From: VBCK01 sp035511515
Lineage (GTDB): Bacteria > Pseudomonadota > Gammaproteobacteria > Burkholderiales > Burkholderiaceae_F
Direction: 5' to 3'
NCBI GenBank assembly: GCA_035511515.1
Contig: DATKFG010000069.1
Coordinates: forward strand, 22,129-86,128
Length of the DNA: 64,000 nt
Shown here piece after piece: positions 57,515-64,000 of this stretch (position 1 is the first letter of the stretch; each line of letters starts with the position of its first letter). The position numbers and the translations under genes are program-made. Under the pieces are notes generated by a model. That model saw only the letters and a list, made by a program, of their open reading frames with translations. It had not been told where the DNA came from and did not search any database.

Positions 57515-58657
57515 TCAGCCCGCCAGGCCGAGGTGCTCGATGCCGCGGTGGATGCCGGCCACGCCGCCGAACAGCTTCGAGTTCAGCTTGATCTGCAGGC
57601 GCAGATCATTGACCGAATCGGCGTTGCGCAGGGCGTCCTCGTAGGTGATCAGCTCGCGCTCGTGCAGATCGAACAGGGCCTGGTCGAAAGTCTGCATGCC
57701 CTGTTCGCGCGAGCGCTTCATCACCTCGCGGATTTCCTGGATCTCGCCCTTGAAGATCAGCTCCGAGAGCAGCGGCGAGTTCAACATGATCTCGACCGCG
57801 GGCACGCGGCCCTTGCGGTCCTTGAACGCGATCAGGCGCTGCGAGACCATCGCCCGCAGGTTCAGGGACAGGTCCATCAGCAGCTGCGAGCGCCGATCTT
57901 CGGGAAAGAAGTTGACGATCCGGTCCAGCGCCTGATTGGTGCTGTTGGCGTGCAGCGTGCACATCACCAGGTGCCCGGTCTCGGCGAACGCGATCGCGTG
58001 CTCCATCGTCTCGCGCTCGCGCACCTCGCCGACCAGGATCACGTCCGGGGCCTGCCGCAGCGTATTGCGCAGCGCCACGCTCCAGCTCTCGCAGTCCACG
58101 CCCACCTCGCGCTGCGTGACGATGCAGTTCTTGTGAGGATGGACGTACTCGATCGGGTCCTCGATCGTGATGATGTGACCCTGGCTGTTCTCGTTGCGAT
58201 AGCCGACCATGGCCGCCAGCGTGGTGGACTTGCCCGATCCGGTCGCTCCCACCACCAGCACGATGCCGCGCTTGGCCATCGCCAGGTCGTTGATCAGCGT
58301 GGGCAGGTTCAGCTCTTCCGCGGTCGGGATGTGATCGGCGATCACTCGCAGCACGATGCCCACCTTGCCCTGCTGCACGAAGGCCGACACGCGGAACCGC
58401 CCGATCCCGGTCGGGCTGATCGCGAAGTTGCATTCCTTGCTCGACTCGAATTCCGAGGCCTGCCGGTCGTTCATGATCGAGCGCACCAGCTCGGCCGTAT
58501 GCTGCGCCGTCAGCTGCTGGTTGGACACCGGCAGCACCCGTCCGTCGACCTTGAAGGCCGGCGGAAAATCGGCGGTCAGGAAAAGATCCGACCCCTTCTT
58601 CGACAGCAGCAGCTTCAGCAGGTCATGCACGAAGCGGGTTGCCTGATCCCGTTCCAT
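57515..58657 (-). CDS. pilU: Type IV pilus retraction ATPase PilU
   Basis: A 380-residue PilT-like ATPase that supports retraction with PilT. It has Walker A VGATGSGKSTTLAAM, the Asp box HIITIEDPIEYVHPHKN, Walker B DVILVGEVRERET and the His box MCTLHANSTNQA. The N-terminal SDLFLTADFPPAFKVDGRVL is typical of PilU. The C-terminal region lacks the AIRNLIRE motif of PilT. It lies 30 bp downstream of pilT on the same strand, and 3 bp separate its stop from that of the convergent rlmL-like gene. Confidence 0.96.
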   Translation of the reverse strand: MERDQATRFVHDLLKLLLSKKGSDLFLTADFPPAFKVDGRVLPVSNQQLTAQHTAELVRSIMNDRQASEFESSKECNFAISPTGIGRFRVSAFVQQGKVGIVLRVIADHIPTAEELNLPTLINDLAMAKRGIVLVVGATGSGKSTTLAAMVGYRNENSQGHIITIEDPIEYVHPHKNCIVTQREVGVDCESWSVALRNTLRQAPDVILVGEVRERETMEHAIAFAETGHLVMCTLHANSTNQALDRIVNFFPEDRRSQLLMDLSLNLRAMVSQRLIAFKDRKGRVPAVEIMLNSPLLSELIFKGEIQEIREVMKRSREQGMQTFDQALFDLHERELITYEDALRNADSVNDLRLQIKLNSKLFGGVAGIHRGIEHLGLAG

Positions 58658-58687
58658 GGCGTCCTCCGTTGTTCGGGCGCGGGGCGG

Positions 58688-59731
58688 TCAGCCCGCGAAA
58701 TTCTCCGGGGTCTTCGCGTAGGTGCGCGCCTCGGAAACGGCGATTACGTTGCGCCGCACCAGCTCGAGCAAGGTCTGGTCCAGCGTCTGCATTCCGTACT
58801 GGGCGCCGGTCTGGATCATCGAATACATCTGCGCCACCTTGTTCTCGCGGATCAGGTTGCGGATGGCCGGCGTTCCGACCATGATCTCGTGGGCCGCGAC
58901 CCGGCCGCTGCCGTCCTTGAGCTTCAGAAGCGCCTGCGAGATCACCGCCACCAGCGATTCCGACAGCATAGCCCGGACCATCTCCTTTTCCGCCGCCGGA
59001 AAGACGTCGACCACGCGATCGATGGTTTTGGCGGCCGACGACGTATGCAGCGTTCCGAACACCAGGTGGCCGGTTTCGGCCGCCGTCAACGCCAGCCGGA
59101 TCGTTTCCAGGTCGCGCAGCTCGCCCACCAGCACCACGTCGGGGTCCTCGCGCAGCGCCGAGCGCAGCGCGTTCGCGAACGACAGGGTGTGCGGGCCGAC
59201 CTCGCGCTGGTTGATCACGCATTTGCGCGGTTCGTGCACGAATTCGATCGGATCCTCGATCGTCAGGATGTGGCCGTACAGGTTGTTGTTCACGTGATCG
59301 ACCATCGCGGCCAGCGTGGTCGACTTGCCCGATCCGGTCGGCCCCGTCACCAGCACCAGGCCGCGCGGGCGGGTCGAAAAGTCGGCGAAGACCCGGGGCG
59401 TCTGCAGCTCTTCCAGCGACAGCACCCGCGACGGAATGGTTCGCAGCACGGCCGCCGCGCCGCGGTCCTGGTTGAACGCGTTGACCCGGAAGCGGGCCAG
59501 GCCCGGCAGGTCGAACGAGAAGTCGCATTCCAGGTGCTCGTCGAACTGCTTGCGCTGGGCATCGTTCATGATGTCGTACACCATCGCATGAACCTCGGTG
59601 TGGTCCAGCGGTGGCAGGTTGATCCGGCGCACGTCGCCGTGCACGCGGATCATGGGCGGCAGTCCGGACGAAAGGTGCAGGTCCGAGGCCTTGTTCTTGA
59701 CCGAAAATGCGAGAAGTTCGGATATGTCCAT
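58688..59731 (-). CDS. pilT: Type IV pilus twitching motility ATPase PilT
   Basis: A 347-residue hexameric ATPase that retracts type IV pili. It has ASDLHLSSGLPPMIRVHGDV, Walker A VTGPTGSGKSTTLAAM, the Asp box ILTIEDPIEFVHEPRKC, Walker B DVVLVGELRDLET, the His box FGTLHTSSAAKT and the C-terminal AIRNLIRENK motif. An upstream start adds 17 residues and is not favoured over the ATG at 59731, which gives the standard MDISELLAF. It diverges from yggS over 107 bp. Confidence 0.97.
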   Translation of the reverse strand: MDISELLAFSVKNKASDLHLSSGLPPMIRVHGDVRRINLPPLDHTEVHAMVYDIMNDAQRKQFDEHLECDFSFDLPGLARFRVNAFNQDRGAAAVLRTIPSRVLSLEELQTPRVFADFSTRPRGLVLVTGPTGSGKSTTLAAMVDHVNNNLYGHILTIEDPIEFVHEPRKCVINQREVGPHTLSFANALRSALREDPDVVLVGELRDLETIRLALTAAETGHLVFGTLHTSSAAKTIDRVVDVFPAAEKEMVRAMLSESLVAVISQALLKLKDGSGRVAAHEIMVGTPAIRNLIRENKVAQMYSMIQTGAQYGMQTLDQTLLELVRRNVIAVSEARTYAKTPENFAG

Positions 59732-59838
59732 CGACAGCCGTTCCACGGGCGCAGGGCGGAAAGGCGCGCGCCGCCCCGTCACGCGCCCTCGGCCTAATCA
59801 AACTTAGCCCAGCGCCGGGCCGGTTGATCTAAAGGATT

Positions 59839-60558
59839 ATGGCCAGTTTGGACACTACCACGCAAGCTCGGCTGCGCCAGGTGCGCGAACGGATCGAGCG
59901 CGCCGCGCTCGCGGCCGGGCGCGATGCGCGCACGGTGTCCCTGGTGGCCGTCAGCAAGGCCTTCGGCGCCGACCGGATCGCAGAGGCGCTGGCCGCTGGA
60001 CAGTACCGGTTCGGCGAAAACTACCTCCAGGAGGCCGTCGCCAAGATGGCCGAGGTCGCGCGCACCGAGCCGGGGCGGCGCCTGGAGTGGCACTTCATCG
60101 GTCCGATCCAGAGCAACAAGACGCGCGAGCTGGCCGAAGGCTTCGACTGGGTCCAGTCGCTCGATCGCCTCAAAATCGCGCAGCGGCTGAGCCGGCAGCG
60201 CCCGCAGGGGCGGCCACCCTTGAACGTGCTGCTGCAGGTCAATATCAGCGCCGAGGCCACCAAGCACGGCGTGCCGCCGCCCGAGCTGGCGGCGCTGGCG
60301 GGGCAGGTCGCCGCGCTGCCCGGGCTGCGGCTGCGCGGGCTGATGGCGATCCCGGAGCCGGCGGTCGAGGTGACCCATCGGCGCGCCGCCTTTGCCAGAA
60401 TGCGGGAGCTGCTCGAGCGCTTGCGCGGCGGGCTGGGCGGCGCCGGCCCTGACCTGGATACGCTATCGATGGGCATGTCGGACGACCTGGAAGCGGCCAT
60501 TGCCGAGGGATCGACGATGGTGCGCGTGGGCACCGCAATTTTCGGAGCAAGAGCATGA
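59839..60558 (+). CDS. PLP homeostasis protein, YggS/PROSC family
   Basis: A 239-residue alanine-racemase-fold protein that binds PLP and keeps its free level balanced. The PLP lysine is Lys40 in LVAVSKAF. FGENYLQEAVAKM, EWHFIGPIQSNKT, LRGLMAIPEP and LSMGMSDDLEAAI are the family motifs, and the C-terminal VRVGTAIFGAR closes the domain. An AAAGGATT ribosome site precedes the ATG. Its stop overlaps the proC start in an ATGA junction, the usual pairing. Confidence 0.95.
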   Translation: MASLDTTTQARLRQVRERIERAALAAGRDARTVSLVAVSKAFGADRIAEALAAGQYRFGENYLQEAVAKMAEVARTEPGRRLEWHFIGPIQSNKTRELAEGFDWVQSLDRLKIAQRLSRQRPQGRPPLNVLLQVNISAEATKHGVPPPELAALAGQVAALPGLRLRGLMAIPEPAVEVTHRRAAFARMRELLERLRGGLGGAGPDLDTLSMGMSDDLEAAIAEGSTMVRVGTAIFGARA

Positions 60559-61376
60559 ACATCGTGTTCATCGGCGGCGGCAACATGGCCACGGCGCTGA
60601 TTGCCGGGCTGCTACGGGAAGGCCTGACGGCGGCGGCAATCCGGGTGGTCGAGGTCGACCCCGGGCGGCTGGCGGCCTTGAAGCGCGAGCTCGGGGTCGA
60701 CGGATCGGCCGCACCCGATGCAGCACTGCGCGGGGCCGATGCCGTGGTTTTCGCGGTCAAGCCGCAGCACATGCAGGCCGCGTGCACGCAGTGCCGGCCA
60801 TGGCTCGGCGACGGCTTCGCGCTGACGATCGCGGCCGGGATCCCGGCCGCGTCGGTGGCGGCCTGGAGCGGGCGGCTGCAGGTGGTGCGGGCGATGCCGA
60901 ATACCCCGGCTCTGATCGGAGCCGGCATCACCGGCCTGTGGGCCGGCACCGGCCTGTCGCCGCAGGCGCGCAGCCTGGCCGAGCGGATCATGAGCGCGGC
61001 GGGCGACGTGGTCTGGTTCGACGAGGAGGCGATGCTCGATGCCGTCACCGCGATCTCGGGCAGCGGACCGGCGTACGTCTTCTTTTTCATCGAGGCGCTG
61101 CAGGCGGCCGCGGAGGCGATGGGCATGACGGCCGAGCAGGCGCGGCACCTGTCGGTTGCGACGTTCCGGGGAGCTGCCCTACTGGCCTCGCAGTCGGACG
61201 AGCCCGTTGCGGCGCTGCGCGAACGCGTCACGTCCAAGGGCGGCACGACCGCCGCGGCACTGGAAAAGATCAGCGCGTTCGGCCTGCGCGAGCGCTTCAT
61301 CGAGGCGGTGTTCGCTGCGCTGGAGCGCAGCCGGGAGCTTGCGCGGACGTACGGTGAAAGCGACCGCACGCTCTAG
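60555..61376 (+). CDS. proC: Pyrroline-5-carboxylate reductase
   Basis: Last step of proline synthesis. The 273-residue protein has the NAD(P) motif VFIGGGNMATALIAGLL and VRAMPNTPALIGAGITGL. The catalytic C-terminal domain includes AISGSGPAYVFFFIEALQAA and RERVTSKGGTTAAALE. It is translationally coupled to the PLP-homeostasis gene. Its stop and that of the convergent lipoprotein gene share a CTAG at 61373-61376. Confidence 0.97.
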   Translation: MNIVFIGGGNMATALIAGLLREGLTAAAIRVVEVDPGRLAALKRELGVDGSAAPDAALRGADAVVFAVKPQHMQAACTQCRPWLGDGFALTIAAGIPAASVAAWSGRLQVVRAMPNTPALIGAGITGLWAGTGLSPQARSLAERIMSAAGDVVWFDEEAMLDAVTAISGSGPAYVFFFIEALQAAAEAMGMTAEQARHLSVATFRGAALLASQSDEPVAALRERVTSKGGTTAAALEKISAFGLRERFIEAVFAALERSRELARTYGESDRTL

Positions 61377-61678
61377 TGCGCGGCGGCGGCGCAGCGATAG
61401 GCGACGCCCACCGCGGGCGCGGTCGTCACCAGCACGACGTCGCCCTCCAGGCCGATCGCCTGGTTCTGCATCTGGCGCACATACTCGTCGCTGCCCACGC
61501 TGAGGAAGGCGTTGGCGTTGACATTGCCGACCGCCTTGCAACCGGTCACCTCCTCGGGATTTTTCGTGATCTTCACCGGATCGGCCCCGGGCCCCCGCAC
61601 AACCAGGTTGGCGCATCCCGCGCACAGCGCGAGCGCGACGACGGCCATCGCGAGCGATTCCCATCGGGTCAGGTCCAA
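61373..61678 (-). CDS. Small DUF4156-like lipoprotein
   Basis: A 101-residue lipoprotein with lipobox ending ALCAGC. After the cysteine it has VKITKNPEEV, GCKAVGNVN and AYRC, the same pattern and spacing as the N-terminal part of the lipoprotein at 2390-3073. The two are paralogues by eye. I choose TTG 61678, preceded by AAGGAAG and giving a short basic N-region; ATG 61648 and 61714 are alternatives. Two conserved cysteines suggest a disulfide in the mature protein. Function is unknown. Confidence 0.72.
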   Translation of the reverse strand: MDLTRWESLAMAVVALALCAGCANLVVRGPGADPVKITKNPEEVTGCKAVGNVNANAFLSVGSDEYVRQMQNQAIGLEGDVVLVTTAPAVGVAYRCAAAAH

Positions 61679-61742
61679 GGGGCTTCCTTTGTATCGATGC
61701 GGTTCGCGAGCCATACTACGTACAAACGCCAAGGAGGTGATC

Positions 61743-62237
61743 ATGCGGGCTTGCGTATTTGCCGTAACCGGCGGGCTTGCCTTTTGCCTTTCCGTGCTCG
61801 TGGCGCCGGCGGGTGCGCAAACCGACGCCAAGGGCTTCGTCCGGCTGGCGCCCGAGCAGGCCGAGTGGAAGGATGTGCCCGGCGGCCACGGCGTGCAGCT
61901 GGCCGTGGTGTCGGGCGATCCGGGCAAAGCGGGCCTTTACATCATCCGGGTCAAGTTTCCTCCCGGAATCATGAGCGCGCCGCATTTCCACCCGGAGGAT
62001 CGCCACGCGGTGGTGCTCAAAGGCACCTGGTACACCGGCACCGACGATTCGTGGGACCCGGACCGGACCGTAGGCCTGAAGCCGGGCGCCTATATGAAGC
62101 ATCCGGCCGGGGCCGTTCACTATGACGGGGCCAAGGACGAGGAAGTGATCGTCCAGATCGCCGGATTCGGCCCGTCGGGCACGACCGAGATCTACTCCGG
62201 CGAGAGCCGCTTCGGCGTGCCTCACAAAATGAAGTGA
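61743..62237 (+). CDS. Cupin-domain exported protein
   Basis: A 164-residue protein with a signal peptide (MRACVFAVTGGLAFCLSVLV, cleavage near AGA). A single cupin beta-barrel follows: the first motif is seen around PHFHPEDRHAVVLKGTWYTG and the second around YMKHPAGAVHYDG. The histidines could bind a metal. The start has a near-perfect ribosome site (AAGGAGGTGATC), so high expression is likely. It diverges from the lipoprotein gene. No substrate can be inferred. Confidence 0.82.
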   Translation: MRACVFAVTGGLAFCLSVLVAPAGAQTDAKGFVRLAPEQAEWKDVPGGHGVQLAVVSGDPGKAGLYIIRVKFPPGIMSAPHFHPEDRHAVVLKGTWYTGTDDSWDPDRTVGLKPGAYMKHPAGAVHYDGAKDEEVIVQIAGFGPSGTTEIYSGESRFGVPHKMK

Positions 62238-62296
62238 TTTCGCGGGGCGCGCGCCGCCGGCGGGCCGCTGGCGCCGTGCAGGCACCGCGAGCACGT

Positions 62297-63586
62297 TCAC
62301 GGAGCCGGCTGCTTTACGACGACGCCGTCTTTCATCACCATCACGACCCGACGCACCGCCGAAATGTCGACGGTCGGGTCGCCCTGCACCGCCACCAGGT
62401 CGGCGAGCAGGCCGCGACGGATGCGGCCGATGCGGTCGGACTGGCGCAGTATCTTCGCGTCCACCGCGGTGGCCGCGAGCAGCGCGTCCGCCGGCGCCAT
62501 GCCGTCGCGCACCATCCACTCCAGCTCGCGCCCGTTGTCGCCATGGCGGAACACGCCGACGTCCGATCCGTTGCCGATCACGACGCCGGCCTTCAGCGCC
62601 AGCTGGAACGCCCGCGCGGCTGAGGCCATCCTGGGCGAGGCGGGCTCGCCCCGGTGGTAGTTGTCGAAGTACTCCGAATACGCCTCCGCCGCCGTCAATG
62701 TCGGCAGGTAGGCCACCGTCTTTTCCGCCATCAGGCGAAACGTCGGCTCGGTTCCCCCGTAACCGTGTTCGATCGAATCGACACCCGCGACGGCGGCCCT
62801 GCGCATGCCTTCATCCGACATCGCGTGGACCGCCACCGGCCGCCCCAGGTCGTGGGCCGCGTCGACGACCGCTTTGAGCTCTTCGACTGAAAACGTCGGC
62901 CGCGCCTCACCGGCCGGCCCCACGGAATAGTCCCCATAGACCTTGATCCAGTCCGCCCCGTCCGCGGCCTGTTCGCGCACGGCCCGGACCAGGTCGGCGG
63001 CGCCGGAGGCTTCCTGCGCGCCCTGCGGCAGGTGGCGGTCGAAGTTGTACTCGCGCCGCGCGGGACCGTACGCACCCACTGCGACGATGGCGCGCGTCAC
63101 GACCCACAGCCGCGGGCCGGGCACGATTGCGTCGTTGATCGCCTTCTTGATCACCACATCCGACGCGCCGGCGCCCTCGGTACCCAGGTCGCGCAGCGCG
63201 GTGAACCCCGCCAACAGGGTGTCGCGTGCGTGGTTGGTGGCCCGCACGATCCGATACCCGGTCGACTCCTTCAGGACCTGGTCGTCCCACAGCGCCTCGT
63301 TGTACGGATGCAGGAACAGGTGCGAGTGCGCATCGATCAGTCCGGGCAGCAGCGTCGCTCCCGGCAGATCGATGGCGCGCGCCGAAGGCGGCACGACGAC
63401 CGTGGCCGAAGGACCGGCCTCCAGGATGCGGTTGCCCTCGACCACGACCACCCAGCCCGGATGGGCCTGGCGGTCTTCGGCGGTGAAGACACGGTCCGCG
63501 CGCAGCACGATGGGTTCGGCCCGTGCGGGGCCTGCCGCGCACAGGAGCAGCCAGAGATAACCGGCGGACAAGAGCGGCTTCATCAT
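62297..63586 (-). CDS. Exported amidohydrolase-family protein
   Basis: A 429-residue metal-dependent hydrolase with a signal peptide ([20 protein letters not shown], cleavage after ARA). Motifs are LIDAHSHLF (HxH), WIKVYGD (the carbamylated-lysine position), [10 protein letters not shown] and IEHGYGG histidines, and the GSDVGVF aspartate. It is of the imidazolonepropionase/prolidase-like type often annotated only as amidohydrolase. Substrates of exported members include amino-acyl or amide compounds, but none is assigned here. Frames extending to 63895 overlap ubiA coding. Confidence 0.86.
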   Translation of the reverse strand: MMKPLLSAGYLWLLLCAAGPARAEPIVLRADRVFTAEDRQAHPGWVVVVEGNRILEAGPSATVVVPPSARAIDLPGATLLPGLIDAHSHLFLHPYNEALWDDQVLKESTGYRIVRATNHARDTLLAGFTALRDLGTEGAGASDVVIKKAINDAIVPGPRLWVVTRAIVAVGAYGPARREYNFDRHLPQGAQEASGAADLVRAVREQAADGADWIKVYGDYSVGPAGEARPTFSVEELKAVVDAAHDLGRPVAVHAMSDEGMRRAAVAGVDSIEHGYGGTEPTFRLMAEKTVAYLPTLTAAEAYSEYFDNYHRGEPASPRMASAARAFQLALKAGVVIGNGSDVGVFRHGDNGRELEWMVRDGMAPADALLAATAVDAKILRQSDRIGRIRRGLLADLVAVQGDPTVDISAVRRVVMVMKDGVVVKQPAP

Positions 63587-63678
63587 TGGGCGGCCTCGCG
63601 GGGCGATCGTCGTGTCACATATCGCTCCCCTTACCAATTTACACGCGAAAATCAGCGCGATCCGCGCGCTGCCGGCGA

Positions 63679-64000
63679 TCACGCAAAGCCCGCAACCGTC
63701 CCCGCGAACATCGCCAGCCCGAGCCAGTGGTTGTGCAGGAACGCGCGAAAGCAGGCCTCGCGCTGGCGCTGGCGTATCAGCGCGACGTGATAGACGGCGC
63801 ACCCGGCTGCCACGATCCATCCGGCGGCGAAGCCCGGCCCCAAGCCCTCGCCCCAGGCGAGCAGCGCCATCTCCGCCAGATACACCGCGTAGCACACGGC
63901 GACCATCGCCACATCGGCGCGCCCGAACAGGATCGCCGACGAATGCAGGCCGAGCCGCACGTCATCGTCGCGGTCGACCATCGCATACTCGGTGTCGTAC
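63679..64000 (-). CDS. ubiA: 4-hydroxybenzoate polyprenyltransferase (C-terminal part)
   Basis: Runs off the right edge. About 106 C-terminal residues are seen, beginning [17 protein letters not shown]. This is the second aspartate-rich motif of the UbiA family (YDxxYAxxDRxDD). Three further membrane helices follow. UbiA attaches the polyprenyl tail to 4-hydroxybenzoate in ubiquinone synthesis. In many betaproteobacteria ubiA lies close to proC-yggS-pilT; here three extra genes lie between. Confidence 0.93.
   Translation of the reverse strand, partial: YDTEYAMVDRDDDVRLGLHSSAILFGRADVAMVAVCYAVYLAEMALLAWGEGLGPGFAAGWIVAAGCAVYHVALIRQRQREACFRAFLHNHWLGLAMFAGTVAGFA

Overview
The window is about 64 kb of a high-GC (roughly 65-70%) chromosome. 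Gene content and order point to a betaproteobacterium, most likely Burkholderiales. The runs exbB-exbD-lpxK-Trm112-kdsB-adk, xseB-ispA-dxs, polA/DUF2782/thrB, leuS-lptE-holA-proA, pilT-pilU and yggS-proC are all typical of that group. GTG and TTG starts are frequent. I saw no insertion sequence, prophage, CRISPR array, rRNA or tRNA gene. Genus and species cannot be read from the sequence.

Layout. 0-10 kb: the 3' part of coaBC, dut, a small trypsin-like protein, a two-domain lipoprotein, an acetyltransferase, a DUF2147 protein, the clpS-clpA protease pair, a cold-shock gene with a clear terminator, icd, a DUF192 protein and a PuuD-like membrane protein. 10-24 kb: xseA diverges from an envelope block (exbB, exbD, lpxK, Trm112-like, kdsB), then adk, a proton-pumping pyrophosphatase, an SDR dehydrogenase, ggt and a peroxiredoxin. 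sirB1-like and murJ lie on the minus strand opposite rpsT. 24-36 kb: an Orn/Lys/Arg decarboxylase and argF, a membrane TPR protein, argG, murB, an orphan gene, then the isoprenoid operon xseB-ispA-dxs. 36-42 kb: an MST-like sulfurtransferase, a ZIP metal transporter, a TldD/TldE pair followed by a type II toxin-antitoxin pair, and glpD. 42-64 kb: polA, a LOG-family gene, DUF2782, thrB, an orphan exported protein, uvrD, leuS-lptE-holA-proA, a HemJ-like protein, an RlmL-type methyltransferase, pilU/pilT, yggS-proC, a small cassette (lipoprotein, cupin, amidohydrolase) and the 3' end of ubiA.

Most of the window is housekeeping: CoA, nucleotide, arginine, proline, threonine and isoprenoid metabolism, LPS and peptidoglycan precursors, DNA repair and replication, protein quality control, and twitching motility. 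The more unusual content lies between genes. One family of short REP-like palindromes occurs at four loci, clustered and nested upstream of leuS. A roughly 213-bp MITE-like nested inverted repeat sits just upstream of the rlmL-like gene, and its left end recurs alone after coaBC. Two long perfect palindromes each contain a stop codon. Among genes, the most interesting are the TldD/TldE plus toxin-antitoxin neighbourhood and two paralogous lipoproteins about 58 kb apart, one of which carries an added SnoaL-like domain.
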